In this document: positions 31,701-48,200 of the stretch, in pieces
Layout: every line of letters starts with the position of its first letter
Numbering within the stretch: the first letter of the stretch is position 1
Origin: Halictus rubicundus
Lineage: Eukaryota > Arthropoda > Insecta > Hymenoptera > Halictidae
NCBI RefSeq assembly: GCF_050948215.1
Contig: NW_027488577.1
Span: 682,001-746,000 of the forward strand
DNA length: 64,000 nucleotides
Direction: 5' to 3'
The notes under the pieces: generated by a model
Seen by the model: only the letters and a program-made list of their open reading frames with translations
What the model was told of the DNA's origin: nothing
Database searches by the model: none
Translations under genes and position numbers: made by a program

Positions 31701-34700
31701 ATAGGATAGGATAGAGGATAGGATAGGATATAGGATAGGATAGGATAGGATAGGATAGGATAGAGGATTGAATAGGATAGAGGATAGGATAGGATAGAGG
31801 ATAGGACAGGATAGAGGATAGGATAGGATAGAGGATAGGATAGGATAGAGGATAGGATAGGATAGAGGATAGGATAGGATAGAGGATAGGATAGGACAGA
31901 GGATAGGATAGGATACAGGATACGATATTACAGAGAATACGATATTATAGAGGATAGGATAGGATAGAGGATAGGATAGGATAAAGGATAGGATAGGATA
32001 GAGGATAGGATAGAGGATAGGATAGAGGATTGGATAGGATAGAGGATAGGATAGGATAGCGGATAGGATACGGATAGAGGATAGGATAGGATAGAGGATA
32101 GGATAGAGGATAGGATAGAGGATAGGATAGAGGATTGGATAGGATAGAGGATATTATAGGATAGAGGATAGGATAGGATAGCGGATAGGATAGGATGGAT
32201 TATAGGATAGATTGGGGATAGGATAGGGTTGAGGATAGGATAGGAAAGAGGACAGGATAGGATAGAAGATAGGATAGGATAGAGGATAGGATAGGATAGA
32301 GGATAGGATAGTATATAGGATAGGATAGCATAGAGGATAGGATAGGATAGAGGATAGGATAGAGGATTGGATAGGATAGAGGATAGTATAGGACAGAGGA
32401 TAGGATAGGATAGAGGATATGATAGGATAGAGGATAGGATACGATAGAGGATAGGATAGAGGATAGGATAGAGTATTGGGTAGGATAGAGGATATTATAG
32501 GATAGTGGATAGGATAGGATAGCGGATAGGATAGGATTTAGTATACGATAGAATTGAGGATAGGATAGGGTTGAGGATAGGATATGATCGAGGATACGAT
32601 ACGATAGAGTATAGGATAGAGCATAGGATAGGATAGAGGATATGATACGATAGAGGATAGGATAGAGAATAGGATAGGATAGAGGATATTATAGGATAGA
32701 GGATAGGATAGTATAGAGGATTGGATAGGATAGAGGATAGGATAGGATAGAGGATAGGATAGGATATAGGATAGGATAGGATAGGATAGGATAGAGGACT
32801 GGATAGGATAGAGGATAGGATAGGATAGAAGATAGGACAGGATAGAGGATAGGATAGGATAGAGGATAGGATAGGACAGAGGATAGGATAGGATACAGGA
32901 TACGATATTATAGAGGATACGATATTATAGAGGATAGGATAGGATAGAGGATAGGATAGGATAAAGGATAGGATAGGATAGAGGATAGGATAGAGGATTG
33001 GTTAGGATAGAGGATATTATAGGATAGAGGATAGGATAGGATAGCGGATAGGATACGGATAGAGGATAGGATAGGATTAATGATAGGATAGGAAAGATTA
33101 CAGGATAGGATACAGGATACGATATTATAGAGGATAGGATAGGATAGGATATAGGATAGGATAGGATAGGATAGGATAGAGGATTGGATAGGATAGAGGA
33201 TAGGATAGGATAGAGGATAGGACAGGATAGAGGATAGGACAGGATAGAGGATAGGATAGGATAGAGGATAGGATAGGATAGAGGATAGGATAGGATAGAG
33301 GATAGGATAGGACAGAGGATAGGATAGGATACATGATACGATATTATAGAGAATACGATATTATAGAGGATAGGATAGGATAGAGGATAGGATAGGATAA
33401 AGGATAGGATAGGATAGAGGATAGGATAGAGGATAGGATAGAGGATTGGATAGGATAGAGGATATTATAGGATAGAGGATAGGATAGGATAGCGGATAGG
33501 ATACGGATAGAGGATAGGATAGGATAGAGGATAGGATAGAGGATAGGATAGAGGATTGGATAGGATAGAGGATATTATAGGATAGAGGATAGGATAGGAT
33601 AGCGGATAGGATAGGATGGAGTATAGGATAGAATTGGGGATAGGATAGGGTTGAGGATAGGATAGGAAAGAGGACAGGATAGGATAGAGGATAGGATATG
33701 ATAGAGGATAGGATAGGATAGAGGATAGGATAGGATATATGATAGGATAGCATAGAGGATAGGATAGGATAGAGGATAGGATAGGATAGCGGATAGGATA
33801 GGATTTAGTATACGATAGAATTGAGGATAGGATAGGGTTGAGGATAGGATATGATCGAGGATACGATACGATAGAGTATAGGATAGAGCATAGGATAGGA
33901 TAGAGGATATGATACGATAGAGGATAGGATAGAGAATAGGATAGGATAGAGGATATTATAGGATAGAGGATAGGATAGTATAGAGGATTGGATAGGATAG
34001 AGGATAGGATAGGATAGAGGATAGGATAGGATATAGGATAGGATAGGATAGGATAGGATAGAGGATTGGATAGGATAGAGGATAGGATAGGATAGAGGAT
34101 AGGACAGGATAGAGGATAGGACAGGATAGAGGATAGGATAGGATAGAGGATAGGATAGGATAGAGGATAGGATAGGATAGGATAGAGGATATGATAGGAT
34201 AGAGGATAGCATAGGATAGAGGATAGGATAGGATAGAGGATAACATAGGGGATTGGATAGGATAGAGGATAGGAGACGATAGAGGATAGGATAGGATTGA
34301 TGATAGGATAGGATAGATGATATTATAGGAAAGAGGGTAGGGTATGATAGTGGATACGATATTATAGAGGATAGGATAGGTTAGGGTATAGGATAGGATG
34401 GAGGATAGGATAGGATAGAGGATAAGATAGGATAGAGTATAACATAGGAGATTGGATAGGATAGAGGATAGGAGACGATAGAGGATAGGATAGGATTGAT
34501 GATAGGATAGGAAAGTTTACAGGATAGGACACAGGATACGATATTATAGAGGATAGGATAGGATAGAGGATAGGATAGGATAGAGGATAGAATAGGATAG
34601 AGGATAGGATAGGATATAGGATAGGATAGGATAGAGGATAGGATAGGATAGAGGATAGGATAGGATAGATGATTGGATAGGATAGAGGATACCAAAGGAT

Positions 34701-37700
34701 AGAGGATAGGATAGGATTGAGGATAGGATAGGAAAGAGGACAGGATAGGATACAGGATACGATATTATAGAGGATAGGATAGGATAGAGGATAGGATAGG
34801 ATAGATGATTGGATAGGATAGAGGATTGGATAGGATAGAGGATACCATAGGATAGAGGATTGGATAGGATAGAGGATACCATAGGATAGAGGATAGGATA
34901 GGATTGAGGATAGGATAGTAAAGAGGACAGGATAGGATACAGGATACGATATTATAGAGGATAGGATAGGATACAGGATAGGAGACGATAGAGGATAGGA
35001 TAGGATTGATGATAGGATAGGAAAGATTACAGGATAGGATACAGGATACGACATTATAGAGGATAGGATAGGATAGAGGATAGGATAGAATTGAGGATAG
35101 GATAGGGTTGAGGATAGGATAGGAAAGAGGATAGGATAGGATAGAGGATAGGATAGGATATAGGATAGGATAGGATAGAGCATAGGATATGATAGATGAT
35201 AGGATATAATAGAGGATTGGATAGGATAGAGGATACCAAAGGATAGAGGATAGGATAGGATTGAGGATAGGATAGGATAGAGGATAGGATAGGATAGAGG
35301 ATAGGACAGGATAGAGGATAGGATAGGATAGAGGATAGGATAGGATAGATGATTGGATAGGATAGAGGATACCAAAGGATAGAGGATAGGATAGGATTGA
35401 GGATAGGATAGGAAAGAGGACAGGATAGGATACAGGATACGATATTATAGAGGATACGATATTATAGAGGATAGGATAGGATAGAGGATAGGATAGGATA
35501 GAGGATAGGATAGGACACAGGATAGGATAGGATAGAGGATAGGATAGGATAGAGGATAGGATAGGATATAGGATAGGATAGGATAGAGCATAGGATAGGA
35601 TAGAGGATAGGATAGGATAGAGGATTGGATAGGATAGAGGATACCAAAGGATAGAGGATAGGATAGGAATGAGGATAGGATAGGAAAGAGGACAGGATAG
35701 GATACAGGATACGATATTATAGAGGATACTATATTATAGAGGATAGGATAGGATAGAGGATAGAATAGGATAGAGGATAGGATAGGATAGAGGATAGGAT
35801 AGGATAGAGGATAGGGTAGGATAGAGGATAGGATAGGATAGAGGATACGATATTATAGAGGATAGGATAGGATAGGGGATAACATAGGGGATTGGATAGG
35901 ATAGAGGATAGGATAGGATTGATGATCTGATAGGAAAGAGGACAGGATAGGATACAGGATACGATATTATAGAGGATAGGATAGGATAGAGGATAGGATA
36001 GGATAGAGGATAGGATAGGATGGAGGATAGGATAGGATAGAGGATAAGATAGGATAGAGGATAACATAGGGGCTTGGATAGGATAGAGGATAGGAGACGA
36101 TAGAGGATAGGATAGGATTGATGATAGGATAGGAAAGATTACAGGATAGGATACAGGATACGATATTATAGAGGATACGATATTATAGAGGATAGGATAG
36201 GATAGAGGATAGGATAGGATAGATGATAGGATAGGATAGAGGATTGGATAGGATAGAGGATACCATAGGATAGAGGATAGGATAGGATTGAGGATAGGAT
36301 AGTAAAGAGGACAGGATAGGATACAGGATACGATATTATAGAGGATAGGATAGGATAGGGGATAACATAGGGGATTGGATAGGATAGAGGATAGGATAGG
36401 ATAGATGATAGGATACGATAGAGGATAGGATAGAGAATAGGATGGGATAGACGATAGGGGATTGGATAGGATAGAGGATAGGAGACGGTAGAGGATTGGA
36501 TAGGATAGAGGATATTATAGGATAGAGGATAGGATAGGATAGAGGATAGGATAGGATAGAGGATAGGATAGGATAGAGGATAGGATAGGATAGAGGATAC
36601 GATATTATAGAGGATAGGATAGGATAGGGGATAACATAGGGGATTGGATAGGATAGAGGATAGGATAGGATAGAGGATAGAGGATAGGATAGGATTGAGG
36701 ATAGGATAGGATAGAGGATAGGACAGGATAGAGGATAGGATAGGATAGAGGATAGGATAGGATAGAGGATAGGATAGGATAGAGGATAGGATAGGACAGA
36801 GGATAGGATAGGATACAGGATACGATATTATAGAGGATACGATATTATAGAGGATAGGATAGGATAGAGGATAGGATAGGATAAAGGATAGGATAGGATA
36901 GAGGATAGGAGAGGATAGAGTATATGATAGGATAGAGGATAGGATACGGATAGAGGATAGGATAGGATAGAGGATAGATGATAGGATAGGATTGAGGATA
37001 GGATAGTAAAGAGGACAGGATAGGATACAGGATACGATATTATAGAGGATAGGATAGGAAAGAGGACAGGATAGGATACAGGATACGATATTATAGAGGA
37101 TATGATATTATAGAGGATAGGATAGGATAGAGGATAGAATAGGATAGAGGATAGGATAGGATGGAGGATAGGATAGGATAGAGGATAAGATAGGATAGAG
37201 GATAACATAGGGGATTGGGTAGGATAGAGGATAGGAGACGATAGAGGATAGGATAGGATTGATGATAGGATAGGATAGATGATATTATAGGAAAGAGGAT
37301 AGGATATGATAGAGGATACGATATTATAGAGGATAGGATAGGATAGGGGATAACATAGGGGATTGGATAGGATAGAGGATAGGATAGGATTGATGATAGG
37401 ATAGGAAAGAGGACAGGATAGGATACAGGATACGATATTATAGAGGATATGATATTATAGAGGATAGGATAGGAAAGAGGATAGGATAGGATAGAGGATA
37501 GGATAGGATGGAGGATAGGATAGGATAGAGGATAAGATAGGATAGAGGATAACATAGGGGATTGGATAGGATAGAGGATAGGAGACGATAGAGGATAGGA
37601 TAGGATTGATGATAGGATAGGAAAGATTACAGGATAGGATACAGGATACGATATTATAGAGGATACGATATTATAGAGGATAGGATAGGGTAGAGGATAG

Positions 37701-38069
37701 GATAGGATAGAGGATAGGATAGGATAGAGGATAGGATAGGATAGAGGATAGGATAGGATAGAGGATAGGATGGGATAGAGGATAGGATAGGATAGATGAT
37801 TGGATAGGATAGAGGATACCAAAGGATAGAGGATAGGATAGGATTGAGGATAGGATAGGAAAGAGGACAGGATAGGATACAGGATACGATATTATAGAGG
37901 ATACGATATTATAGAGGATACGATATTATAGAGGATACGATATTATAGAGGATAGGATAAGATAGAGGATAGGATAGGATAGAGGATAGGATAGGATAGA
38001 GGATAGGATAGAAGATAGGATAGGACAGAGGATAGGATGGGATAGAGGATACGATAGGATAGAGGATAT

Positions 38070-41000
38070 GATAGGATTGATGATAGGATAGGATAGATGA
38101 TATTATAGGAAAGAGGATAGGATATGATAGAGGATACGATATTATAGAGGATAGGATAGGATAGGGGATAACATAGGGGATTGGATAGGATAGAGGATAG
38201 GATAGGATTGATGATAGGATAGGAAAGAGGACAGGATAGGATACAGGTTACGATATTATAGAGGATACGATATTATAGAGGATACGATATTATAGAGGAT
38301 AGGATAGGATAGGATAGAGGATAGGATAGGATAGAGGATAGGATAGGATAGAGGATAGGATAGGATATAGGATAGGATAGGATAGAGGATAGGATAGGAT
38401 AGAGGATAGGATAGGATAGATGATTGGATAGGATAGAGGATACCAAAGGATAGAGGATAGGATAGGATTGAGGATAGGATAGGAAATAGGACAGGATAGG
38501 ATACAGGATACGATATTATAGACGATACGATATTATAGAGGATATTATAGGATAGAGTATAGGATAGGATGGAGGATAGGATAGGACAGAGGATAGGATA
38601 GGATACAGGACACGATATTATAGAGGATAGGATAGGATAGAGGATACGATAGGATAAAGGATAGGATAGGATAGAGGATAGGAGAGGATAGAGTACAGGA
38701 TAGGATAGAGGATAGGATAGGATAGAGGATAGGATAGGATAGAGTATAGGATAGGATAGAGGATAGGATAGGATACAGGATACGATATTATAGAGGATAC
38801 GATATTATAGAGGATAGGATAGGATAGAGGATAGGATAGGATGAAGGATAGGATAGGATAGAGGATAGGAGAGGATAGAGTATAGGATAGGATAGAGGAT
38901 AGGATAGGATAGAGGATAGGATAGGATAGAGTATAGGATAGGATAGAGGATAGGATGGGATAGAGGATACGATAGGATAGAGGATATGATAGGATAGAGG
39001 ATAGGATAGGATAGATGATAGGGGATTGGATCGGATACAGGATAGGAGACGGTAGAGGATTGGATAGGATAGAGGATAGGATAGAGGATTGGATAGGATA
39101 GAGGATATTATAGGATAGAGGATAGGATAGGATAGCGGATAGGATAGGATCGAGTATAGGATAGAATTGAGGATAGGATAGGGCTGAGGATAGGATAGGA
39201 AAGAGGACAGGATAGGATAGAGGATAGGATAGGATAGAGGATATGATAGGATAGAGGATAGCATAGGATAGAGGATAGGATAGGATAGAGGATAACATAG
39301 GGGATTGGATAGGATAGAGGATAGGAGACGATAGAAGATAGGATAGGATTGATGATAGGATAGGATAGATGATATTATAGGAAAGAGGATAGGATATGAT
39401 AGAGGATACGATATTATAGAGGATAGGATAGGATAGTGCATAACATAGGGGATTGGATAGGATAGAGGATAGGATAGGATTGATGATAGGATAGGAAAGA
39501 GGACAGGATAGGATACAGGATACGATATTATAGAGGATACGATATTATAGAGGATACGATATTATAGAGGATAGGATAGGATAGAGGATAGGGTAGGATA
39601 GAGGATAGGATAGGATAGAGGATAGGATAGGATATAGGATAGGATAGGATAGAGGATAGGATAGGATTGAGGATAGGATAGGAAAGAGGACAGGATAGGA
39701 TACAGGATACGATATTTTAGAGGATACGATATTATAGAGGATACGATATTATAGAGGATATTATAGGATAGAGTATAGGATAGGATGGAGGATAGGATAG
39801 GACAGAGGATAGGATAGGATACAGGATACGATATTATAGAGGATAGGATAGGATAGAGGATAGGATAGGATAAAGGATAGGAGAGGATAGAGTATAGGAT
39901 AGGATAGAGGATACGATAGGATAGAGGATAGGATAGGATAAAGGATAGGATAGGATAGAGGATAGGAGAGGATAGAGTATAGGATAGGATAGAGGATAGG
40001 ATAGGATAGAGGATAGGATAGGATAGAGTATAGGATAGGATAGAGGATAGGATAGGATACAGGATACGATATTATAGAGGATACGATATTATAGAGGATA
40101 GGATAGGATAGAGGATAGGATAGGATGAAGGATAGGATAGGATAGAGGATAGGAGAGGATAGAGTATAGGATAGGATAGAGGATAGGATAGGATATAGGA
40201 TAGGATAGGATAGAGGATACGATAGGATAGAGGATATGATAGGATAGAGGATAGGATAGGATAGAGGATAGGATAGGATAGAGGATAGGATAGGATAGAG
40301 GATAGGATACGGATAGAGGATATGGTAGGATAGAGGATAGGATAGGATAGAGGATAGGATAGGATAGAGGATATGATACGGATAGAGGATAGGATAGGAT
40401 AGAGGATAGGATAGAGGATAGGATAGAGGATTGGATAGGATAGAGGATATTATAGGATAGAGGATAGGATAGGATAGCGGATAGGATAGTATGGAGTATA
40501 CGATAGAATTGAGGATAGGATAGGGTTGAGGATAGGATAGGATAGAGGATAGGATAGAGAATAGGATAGGATAGAGGATAGGGGATTGGATAGGATACAG
40601 GATAGGAGACGGTAGAGGATTGGATAGGATAGAGGATAGGATAGAGGATTGGATAGGATAGAGGATATTATAGGATAGAGGATAGGATAGGATAACGGAT
40701 AGGATAGGATGGAGGATAGGATAGGATAGAGGATAAGATAGGATAGAGGATAACATAGGGGATTGGATAGGATAGAGGATAGGAGACGGTAGAGGATTGG
40801 ATAGGATAGAGGATATTATAGGATAGAGGATAGGATAGGATGGAGGATAGGATAGGATAGAGGATAGGATAGGATTGTTGATAGGATAGGAAAGATTACA
40901 GGATAGGATACAGGATACGATATTATAGAGGACAGGATAGGATAGAGGATAGGATAGGATAGAGGATAGGATAGGATAGAGGATAGGATAGGATAGAGGA

Positions 41001-44000
41001 TAGGATAGGATAGAGGATAGGATACGGATAGAGGATAGGATACAATAGAGGATAGGATAGAGGATAGGATAGAGGATTGGATAGGATAGAGGATATTATA
41101 GGATAGATGATAGTATAGGATAGCGGATAGGATAGTATGGAGTATACGATTGAATCGAGGATAGGATAGGGTTGAGGATAGGGTAGGATAGAGGATAGGA
41201 GAAGATCGAGGATAGGATAGGATAGAGGATAGGATACGATAGAGGATAGGATAGAGAATAGGATAGGATAGAGGATAGGGGATTGGATCGGATACAGGAT
41301 AGGAGACGGTAGAGGATTGGATAGGATAGAGGATAGGATAGAGGATTGGATAGGATAGAGGATATTATAGGATAGAGGATAGGATAGGATAGCGGATAGG
41401 ATAGGATCGAGTATAGGATAGAATTGAGGATAGGATAGGGTTGAGGATAGGATAGGAAAGAGGACAGGATAGGATAGAGGATAGGATAGGATAGAGGATA
41501 TGATAGGATAGAGGATAGCATAGGATAGAGGATAGGATAGGATAGAGGATAACATAGGGGATTGGATAGGATAGAGGATAGGAGACGATAGAGGATAGGA
41601 TAGGATTGATGATAGGATAGGATAGATGATATTATAGGAAAGAGGATAGGATATGATAGAGGATACGATATTATAGAGGATAGGATAGGATAGGGGATAA
41701 CATAGGGGATTGGATAGGATAGAGGATAGGATAGGATTGATGATAGGATAGGAAAGAGGACAGGATAGGATACAGGTTACGATATTATAGAGGATACGAT
41801 ATTATAGAGGATACGATATTATAGAGGATAGGATAGGATAGGATAGAGGATAGGATAGGATAGAGGATAGGATAGGATAGAGGATAGGATAGGATATAGG
41901 ATAGGATAGGATAGAGGATAGGATAGGATAGAGGATAGGATAGGATAGATGATTGGATAGGATAGAGGATACCAAAGGATAGAGGATAGGATAGGATTGA
42001 GGATAGGATAGGAAATAGGACAGGATAGGATACAGGATACGATATTATAGACGATACGATATTATAGAGGATATTATAGGATAGAGTATAGGATAGGATG
42101 GAGGATAGGATAGGACAGAGGATAGGATAGGATACAGGACACGATATTATAGAGGATAGGATAGGATAGAGGATACGATAGGATAAAGGATAGGATAGGA
42201 TAGAGGATAGGAGAGGATAGAGTACAGGATAGGATAGAGGATAGGATAGGATAGAGGATAGGATAGGATAGAGTATAGGATAGGATAGAGGATAGGATAG
42301 GATACAGGATACGATATTATAGAGGATACGATATTATAGAGGATAGGATAGGATAGAGGATAGGATAGGATGAAGGATAGGATAGGATAGAGGATAGGAG
42401 AGGATAGAGTATAGGATAGGATAGAGGATAGGATAGGATAGAGGATAGGATAGGATAGAGTATAGGATAGGATAGAGGATAGGATGGGATAGAGGATACG
42501 ATAGGATAGAGGATATGATAGGATAGAGGATAGGATAGGATAGATGATAGGGGATTGGATCGGATACAGGATAGGAGACGGTAGAGGATTGGATAGGATA
42601 GAGGATAGGATAGAGGATTGGATAGGATAGAGGATATTATAGGATAGAGGATAGGATAGGATAGCGGATAGGATAGGATCGAGTATAGGATAGAATTGAG
42701 GATAGGATAGGGCTGAGGATAGGATAGGAAAGAGGACAGGATAGGATAGAGGATAGGATAGGATAGAGGATATGATAGGATAGAGGATAGCATAGGATAG
42801 AGGATAGGATAGGATAGAGGATAACATAGGGGATTGGATAGGATAGAGGATAGGAGACGATAGAAGATAGGATAGGATTGATGATAGGATAGGATAGATG
42901 ATATTATAGGAAAGAGGATAGGATATGATAGAGGATACGATATTATAGAGGATAGGATAGGATAGTGCATAACATAGGGGATTGGATAGGATAGAGGATA
43001 GGATAGGATTGATGATAGGATAGGAAAGAGGACAGGATAGGATACAGGATACGATATTATAGAGGATACGATATTATAGAGGATACGATATTATAGAGGA
43101 TAGGATAGGATAGAGGATAGGGTAGGATAGAGGATAGGATAGGATAGAGGATAGGATAGGATATAGGATAGGATAGGATAGAGGATAGGATAGGATTGAG
43201 GATAGGATAGGAAAGAGGACAGGATAGGATACAGGATACGATATTTTAGAGGATACGATATTATAGAGGATACGATATTATAGAGGATATTATAGGATAG
43301 AGTATAGGATAGGATGGAGGATAGGATAGGACAGAGGATAGGATAGGATACAGGATACGATATTATAGAGGATAGGATAGGATAGAGGATAGGATAGGAT
43401 AAAGGATAGGAGAGGATAGAGTATAGGATAGGATAGAGGATACGATAGGATAGAGGATAGGATAGGATAAAGGATAGGATAGGATAGAGGATAGGAGAGG
43501 ATAGAGTATAGGATAGGATAGAGGATAGGATAGGATAGAGGATAGGATAGGATAGAGTATAGGATAGGATAGAGGATAGGATAGGATACAGGATACGATA
43601 TTATAGAGGATACGATATTATAGAGGATAGGATAGGATAGAGGATAGGATAGGATGAAGGATAGGATAGGATAGAGGATAGGAGAGGATAGAGTATAGGA
43701 TAGGATAGAGGATAGGATAGGATATAGGATAGGATAGGATAGAGGATACGATAGGATAGAGGATATGATAGGATAGAGGATAGGATAGGATAGAGGATAG
43801 GATAGGATAGAGGATAGGATAGGATAGAGGATAGGATACGGATAGAGGATATGGTAGGATAGAGGATAGGATAGGATAGAGGATAGGATAGGATAGAGGA
43901 TATGATACGGATAGAGGATAGGATAGGATAGAGGATAGGATAGAGGATAGGATAGAGGATTGGATAGGATAGAGGATATTATAGGATAGAGGATAGGATA

Positions 44001-45290
44001 GGATAGCGGATAGGATAGTATGGAGTATACGATAGAATTGAGGATAGGATAGGGTTGAGGATAGGATAGGATAGAGGATAGGATAGAGAATAGGATAGGA
44101 TAGAGGATAGGGGATTGGATAGGATACAGGATAGGAGACGGTAGAGGATTGGATAGGATAGAGGATAGGATAGAGGATTGGATAGGATAGAGGATATTAT
44201 AGGATAGAGGATAGGATAGGATAACGGATAGGATAGGATGGAGGATAGGATAGGATAGAGGATAAGATAGGATAGAGGATAACATAGGGGATTGGATAGG
44301 ATAGAGGATAGGAGACGGTAGAGGATTGGATAGGATAGAGGATATTATAGGATAGAGGATAGGATAGGATGGAGGATAGGATAGGATAGAGGATAGGATA
44401 GGATTGTTGATAGGATAGGAAAGATTACAGGATAGGATACAGGATACGATATTATAGAGGACAGGATAGGATAGAGGATAGGATAGGATAGAGGATAGGA
44501 TAGGATAGAGGATAGGATAGGATAGAGGATAGGATAGGATAGAGGATAGGATACGGATAGAGGATAGGATACAATAGAGGATAGGATAGAGGATAGGATA
44601 GAGGATTGGATAGGATAGAGGATATTATAGGATAGATGATAGTATAGGATAGCGGATAGGATAGTATGGAGTATACGATTGAATCGAGGATAGGATAGGG
44701 TTGAGGATAGGGTAGGATAGAGGATAGGAGAAGATCGAGGATAGGATAGGATAGAGGATAGGATACGATACAGGATAGGATAGAGAATAGGATAGGATAG
44801 AGGATAGGGGATTGGATCGGATACAGGATAGGAGACGGTAGAGGATTGGATAGGATAGAGGATAGGATAGAGGATTGGATAGGATAGAGGATATTATAGG
44901 ATAGAGGATAGGATAGGATAGCGGATAGGATAGGATCGAGTATAGGATAGAATTGAGGATAGGATAGGGTTGAGGATAGGATAGGAAAGAGGACAGGATA
45001 GGATAGAGGATAGGATAGGATAGAGGATATGATAGGATAGAGGATAGCATAGGATAGAGGATAGGATAGGATAGAGGATAACATAGGGGATTGGATAGGA
45101 TAGAGGATAGGAGACGATAGAGGATAGGATAGGATTGATGATAGGATAGGATAGATGATATTATAGGAAAGAGGATAGGATATGATAGAGGATACGATAT
45201 TATAGAGGATAGGATAGGATAGGGGATAACATAGGGGATTGGATAGGATAGAGGATAGGATAGGATTGATGATAGGATAGGGAAGAGGAC
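38070..45290. repeat. Near-identical tandem duplication of a 3529-bp satellite segment
   Basis: Copy 1 is about 38070-41598, copy 2 about 41599-45127, and a partial third copy runs to about 45290. The 3529-bp offset is constant across the pair. The translated frames that I compared match for hundreds of residues. The only change I noticed is near 41243/44772 (gatagag against gatacag). The lack of accumulated differences in a repeat this unstable points to very recent unequal exchange, or to an assembly duplication. Confidence 0.88.
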
Positions 45291-48200
45291 AGGATAGGAT
45301 ACAGGATACGATATTATAGAGGATATGATATTATAGAGGATAGGATAGGATAGAGGATAGGATAGGATAGAGGATAGGATAGGATGGAGGATAGGATAGG
45401 ATAGAGGATAAGATAGGATAGAGGATAACATAGGGGATTGGATAGGATAGAGGATAGGAGACGATAGAGGATAGTATTCGATTGATGATAGGATAGGAAA
45501 GATTACAGGATAGGATACAGGATACGATATTATAGAGGATAGGATAGGATAGAGGATAGGATAGGATAGAGGATAGGATAGGATAGAGGATAGGATAGGA
45601 TAGAGGATAGGATAGGATAGAGGATAGGATAGGATATAGGATAGGATAGGATAGAGGATAGGATAGGATAGAGGATAGGATAGGATGGATGATTGGATAG
45701 GATAGAGGATAACAAAGGATAGATGATAGGATAGGATTGAGGATAGGATAGGAAAGAGGACAGGATAGGATACAGGATACGATATTATAGAGGATACGAT
45801 ATTATAGAGGATACGATATTATAGAGGATACGATATTATAGAGGATAGGATAGGATAGAGGATAAGATAGGATAGAGGATAGGATAGCATAGAGGATAGG
45901 ATAGGACAGAGGATAGGATAGGATAGATGATTGGATAGGATAGAGGATACCAAAGGATAGAGAATAGGATAGGATTGAGGATAGGATAGGAAAGAGGACA
46001 GGATAGGATACAGGATACGATATTATAGAGGATACGATATTATAGAGGATAGGATAGGATAGAGGATAGGATAGGATAGAGGATAGGGTAGGATAGAGGA
46101 TAGGATAGGATAGAGGATAGGATTGGATAGAGGATAGGATTGGATATAGGATAGGATAGGATAGAGGATAGGATAGGATAGAGGATAGGATAGGATAGAG
46201 GATAGGACAGGATAGAGGATAGGATAGGATAGAGGATAGGATAGGATAGAGGATAGGATAGGATAGATGATAGGATAGGACAGAGGATAGGATAGGATAC
46301 AGGATACGATATGATAGAGGATACGATATTATAGAGGATAGGATAGGATAGAGGATAGGATAGGATAAAGGATAGGATAGGATAGAGGATAGGAGAGGAT
46401 AGAGTATAGGATAGGATAGAGGATAGGATACGGATAGAGAATAGGATAGGATAGAGGATAGAGGATACCATAGGATAGAGGATAGGATAGGATTGAGGAT
46501 AGGATAGTAAAGAGGACAGGATAGGATACAGGATACGATATTATAGAGGATAGGATAGGATAGAGGATAGGATAGGATAGAGGATAGGATACGGATAGAG
46601 GATAGGATAGAATAGAGGATAGGATAGAGGATAGGATAGAGGATTGGATAGGATAGAGGATATTATAGGATAGAGGATAGGATAGGATAGCGGATAGGAT
46701 AGTATGGAGTATACGATAGAATTGAGGAGAGGATAGGGTTGAGGATAGGATAGGATAGAGGATTGGAGAAGATAGAGGATAGGATAGGATAGAGGATAGG
46801 ATAGGACAGAGGATAGGATAGGATAGAGGATAGGATAGGATAGAGGATAGGACAGGATAGAGGATAGGATAGGATAGAGGATAGGATATTATAGAGGATA
46901 GGATAGGATAGAGGATAGGATAGGACAGAGGATAGGATAGGATAGAGGATAGGATATTATAGAGGATAGGATAGGATAGAGGATAGGATATTATAGAGGA
47001 TAGGATAGGTTAGAGGATAACATAGGGGATTGGATAGCATAGAGGATAGGATAGGATAGAGGATAACATAGGGGATTGGATAGGATAGAGGATAGGAGAC
47101 GATAGAGGATAGGATAGGATTGATGATAGGATAGGAAAGAGGACAGGATAGGATACAGGATACGATATTAGAGAGGATATGATATTATAGAGAATAGGAT
47201 AGGATAGAGGATAGGATAGGATAGAGGATAGGATAGGATGGAGGATAGGATAGGATAGAGGATAAGATAGGATAGAGGATAACATAGGGGATTGGATAGG
47301 ATAGAGGATAGGAGACGATAGAGGACAGGATAGGATTGATGATAGGATAGGAAAGATTACAGGATAGGATACAGGATACGATATTATAGAGGATACGATA
47401 TTATAGAGGATAGGATAGGATAGAGGATAGGATAGGATAGAGGATAGGATAGGATATAGGATAGGATAGAGGATAGGATAGGATAGAGGATAGGATAGGA
47501 TAGATGATTGGATAGGATAGAGGATACCAAAGGATAGAGGATAGGATAGGATAGAGGATAGGATAGGATAGAGGATAGGATAGGATAGAGGATAGGATAG
47601 GACAGAGGATAGGATAGGATAGAGGATAGGATAGGATAGAGGATAGGATACGGATAGAGGATAGGATAGGATAGAGGATAGGATAAAGGATAGGATAGAG
47701 GATTGGATAGGATAGAGGATATTATAGGATAGAGGATAGGATAGGATAGCGGATAGGATAGTATGGAGTATACGATTGAATTGAGGATAGGATAGGGTTG
47801 AGGATAGGATAGGATAGAGGATAGGAGAGGATAGAGGATAGGATAGGATAGAGGATAGGATAGGACAGAGGATAGGATAGGATAGAGGATAGGATAGGAT
47901 AGAGGATAGGATAGGATAGAGCAGGATAGGATAGAGGATAGGATAGAGGATAGGATAGAGGATTGGATAGGATAGAGGATATTATAGGATAGAGGATAGG
48001 ATAGGATAGCGGATAGGATAGGATGGAGTATAGGATAGAATTGAGGATAGGATAGGGTTGAGGATAGGATAGGAAAGAGGACAGGATAGGATAGAGGATA
48101 GAATAGGATAGAGGATAGGATAGGATAGAGGATACGATACGATAGAGGATAGGACAGAGGATAGGGGATTTGATCGGATACAGGATAGGAGACGGTAGAG

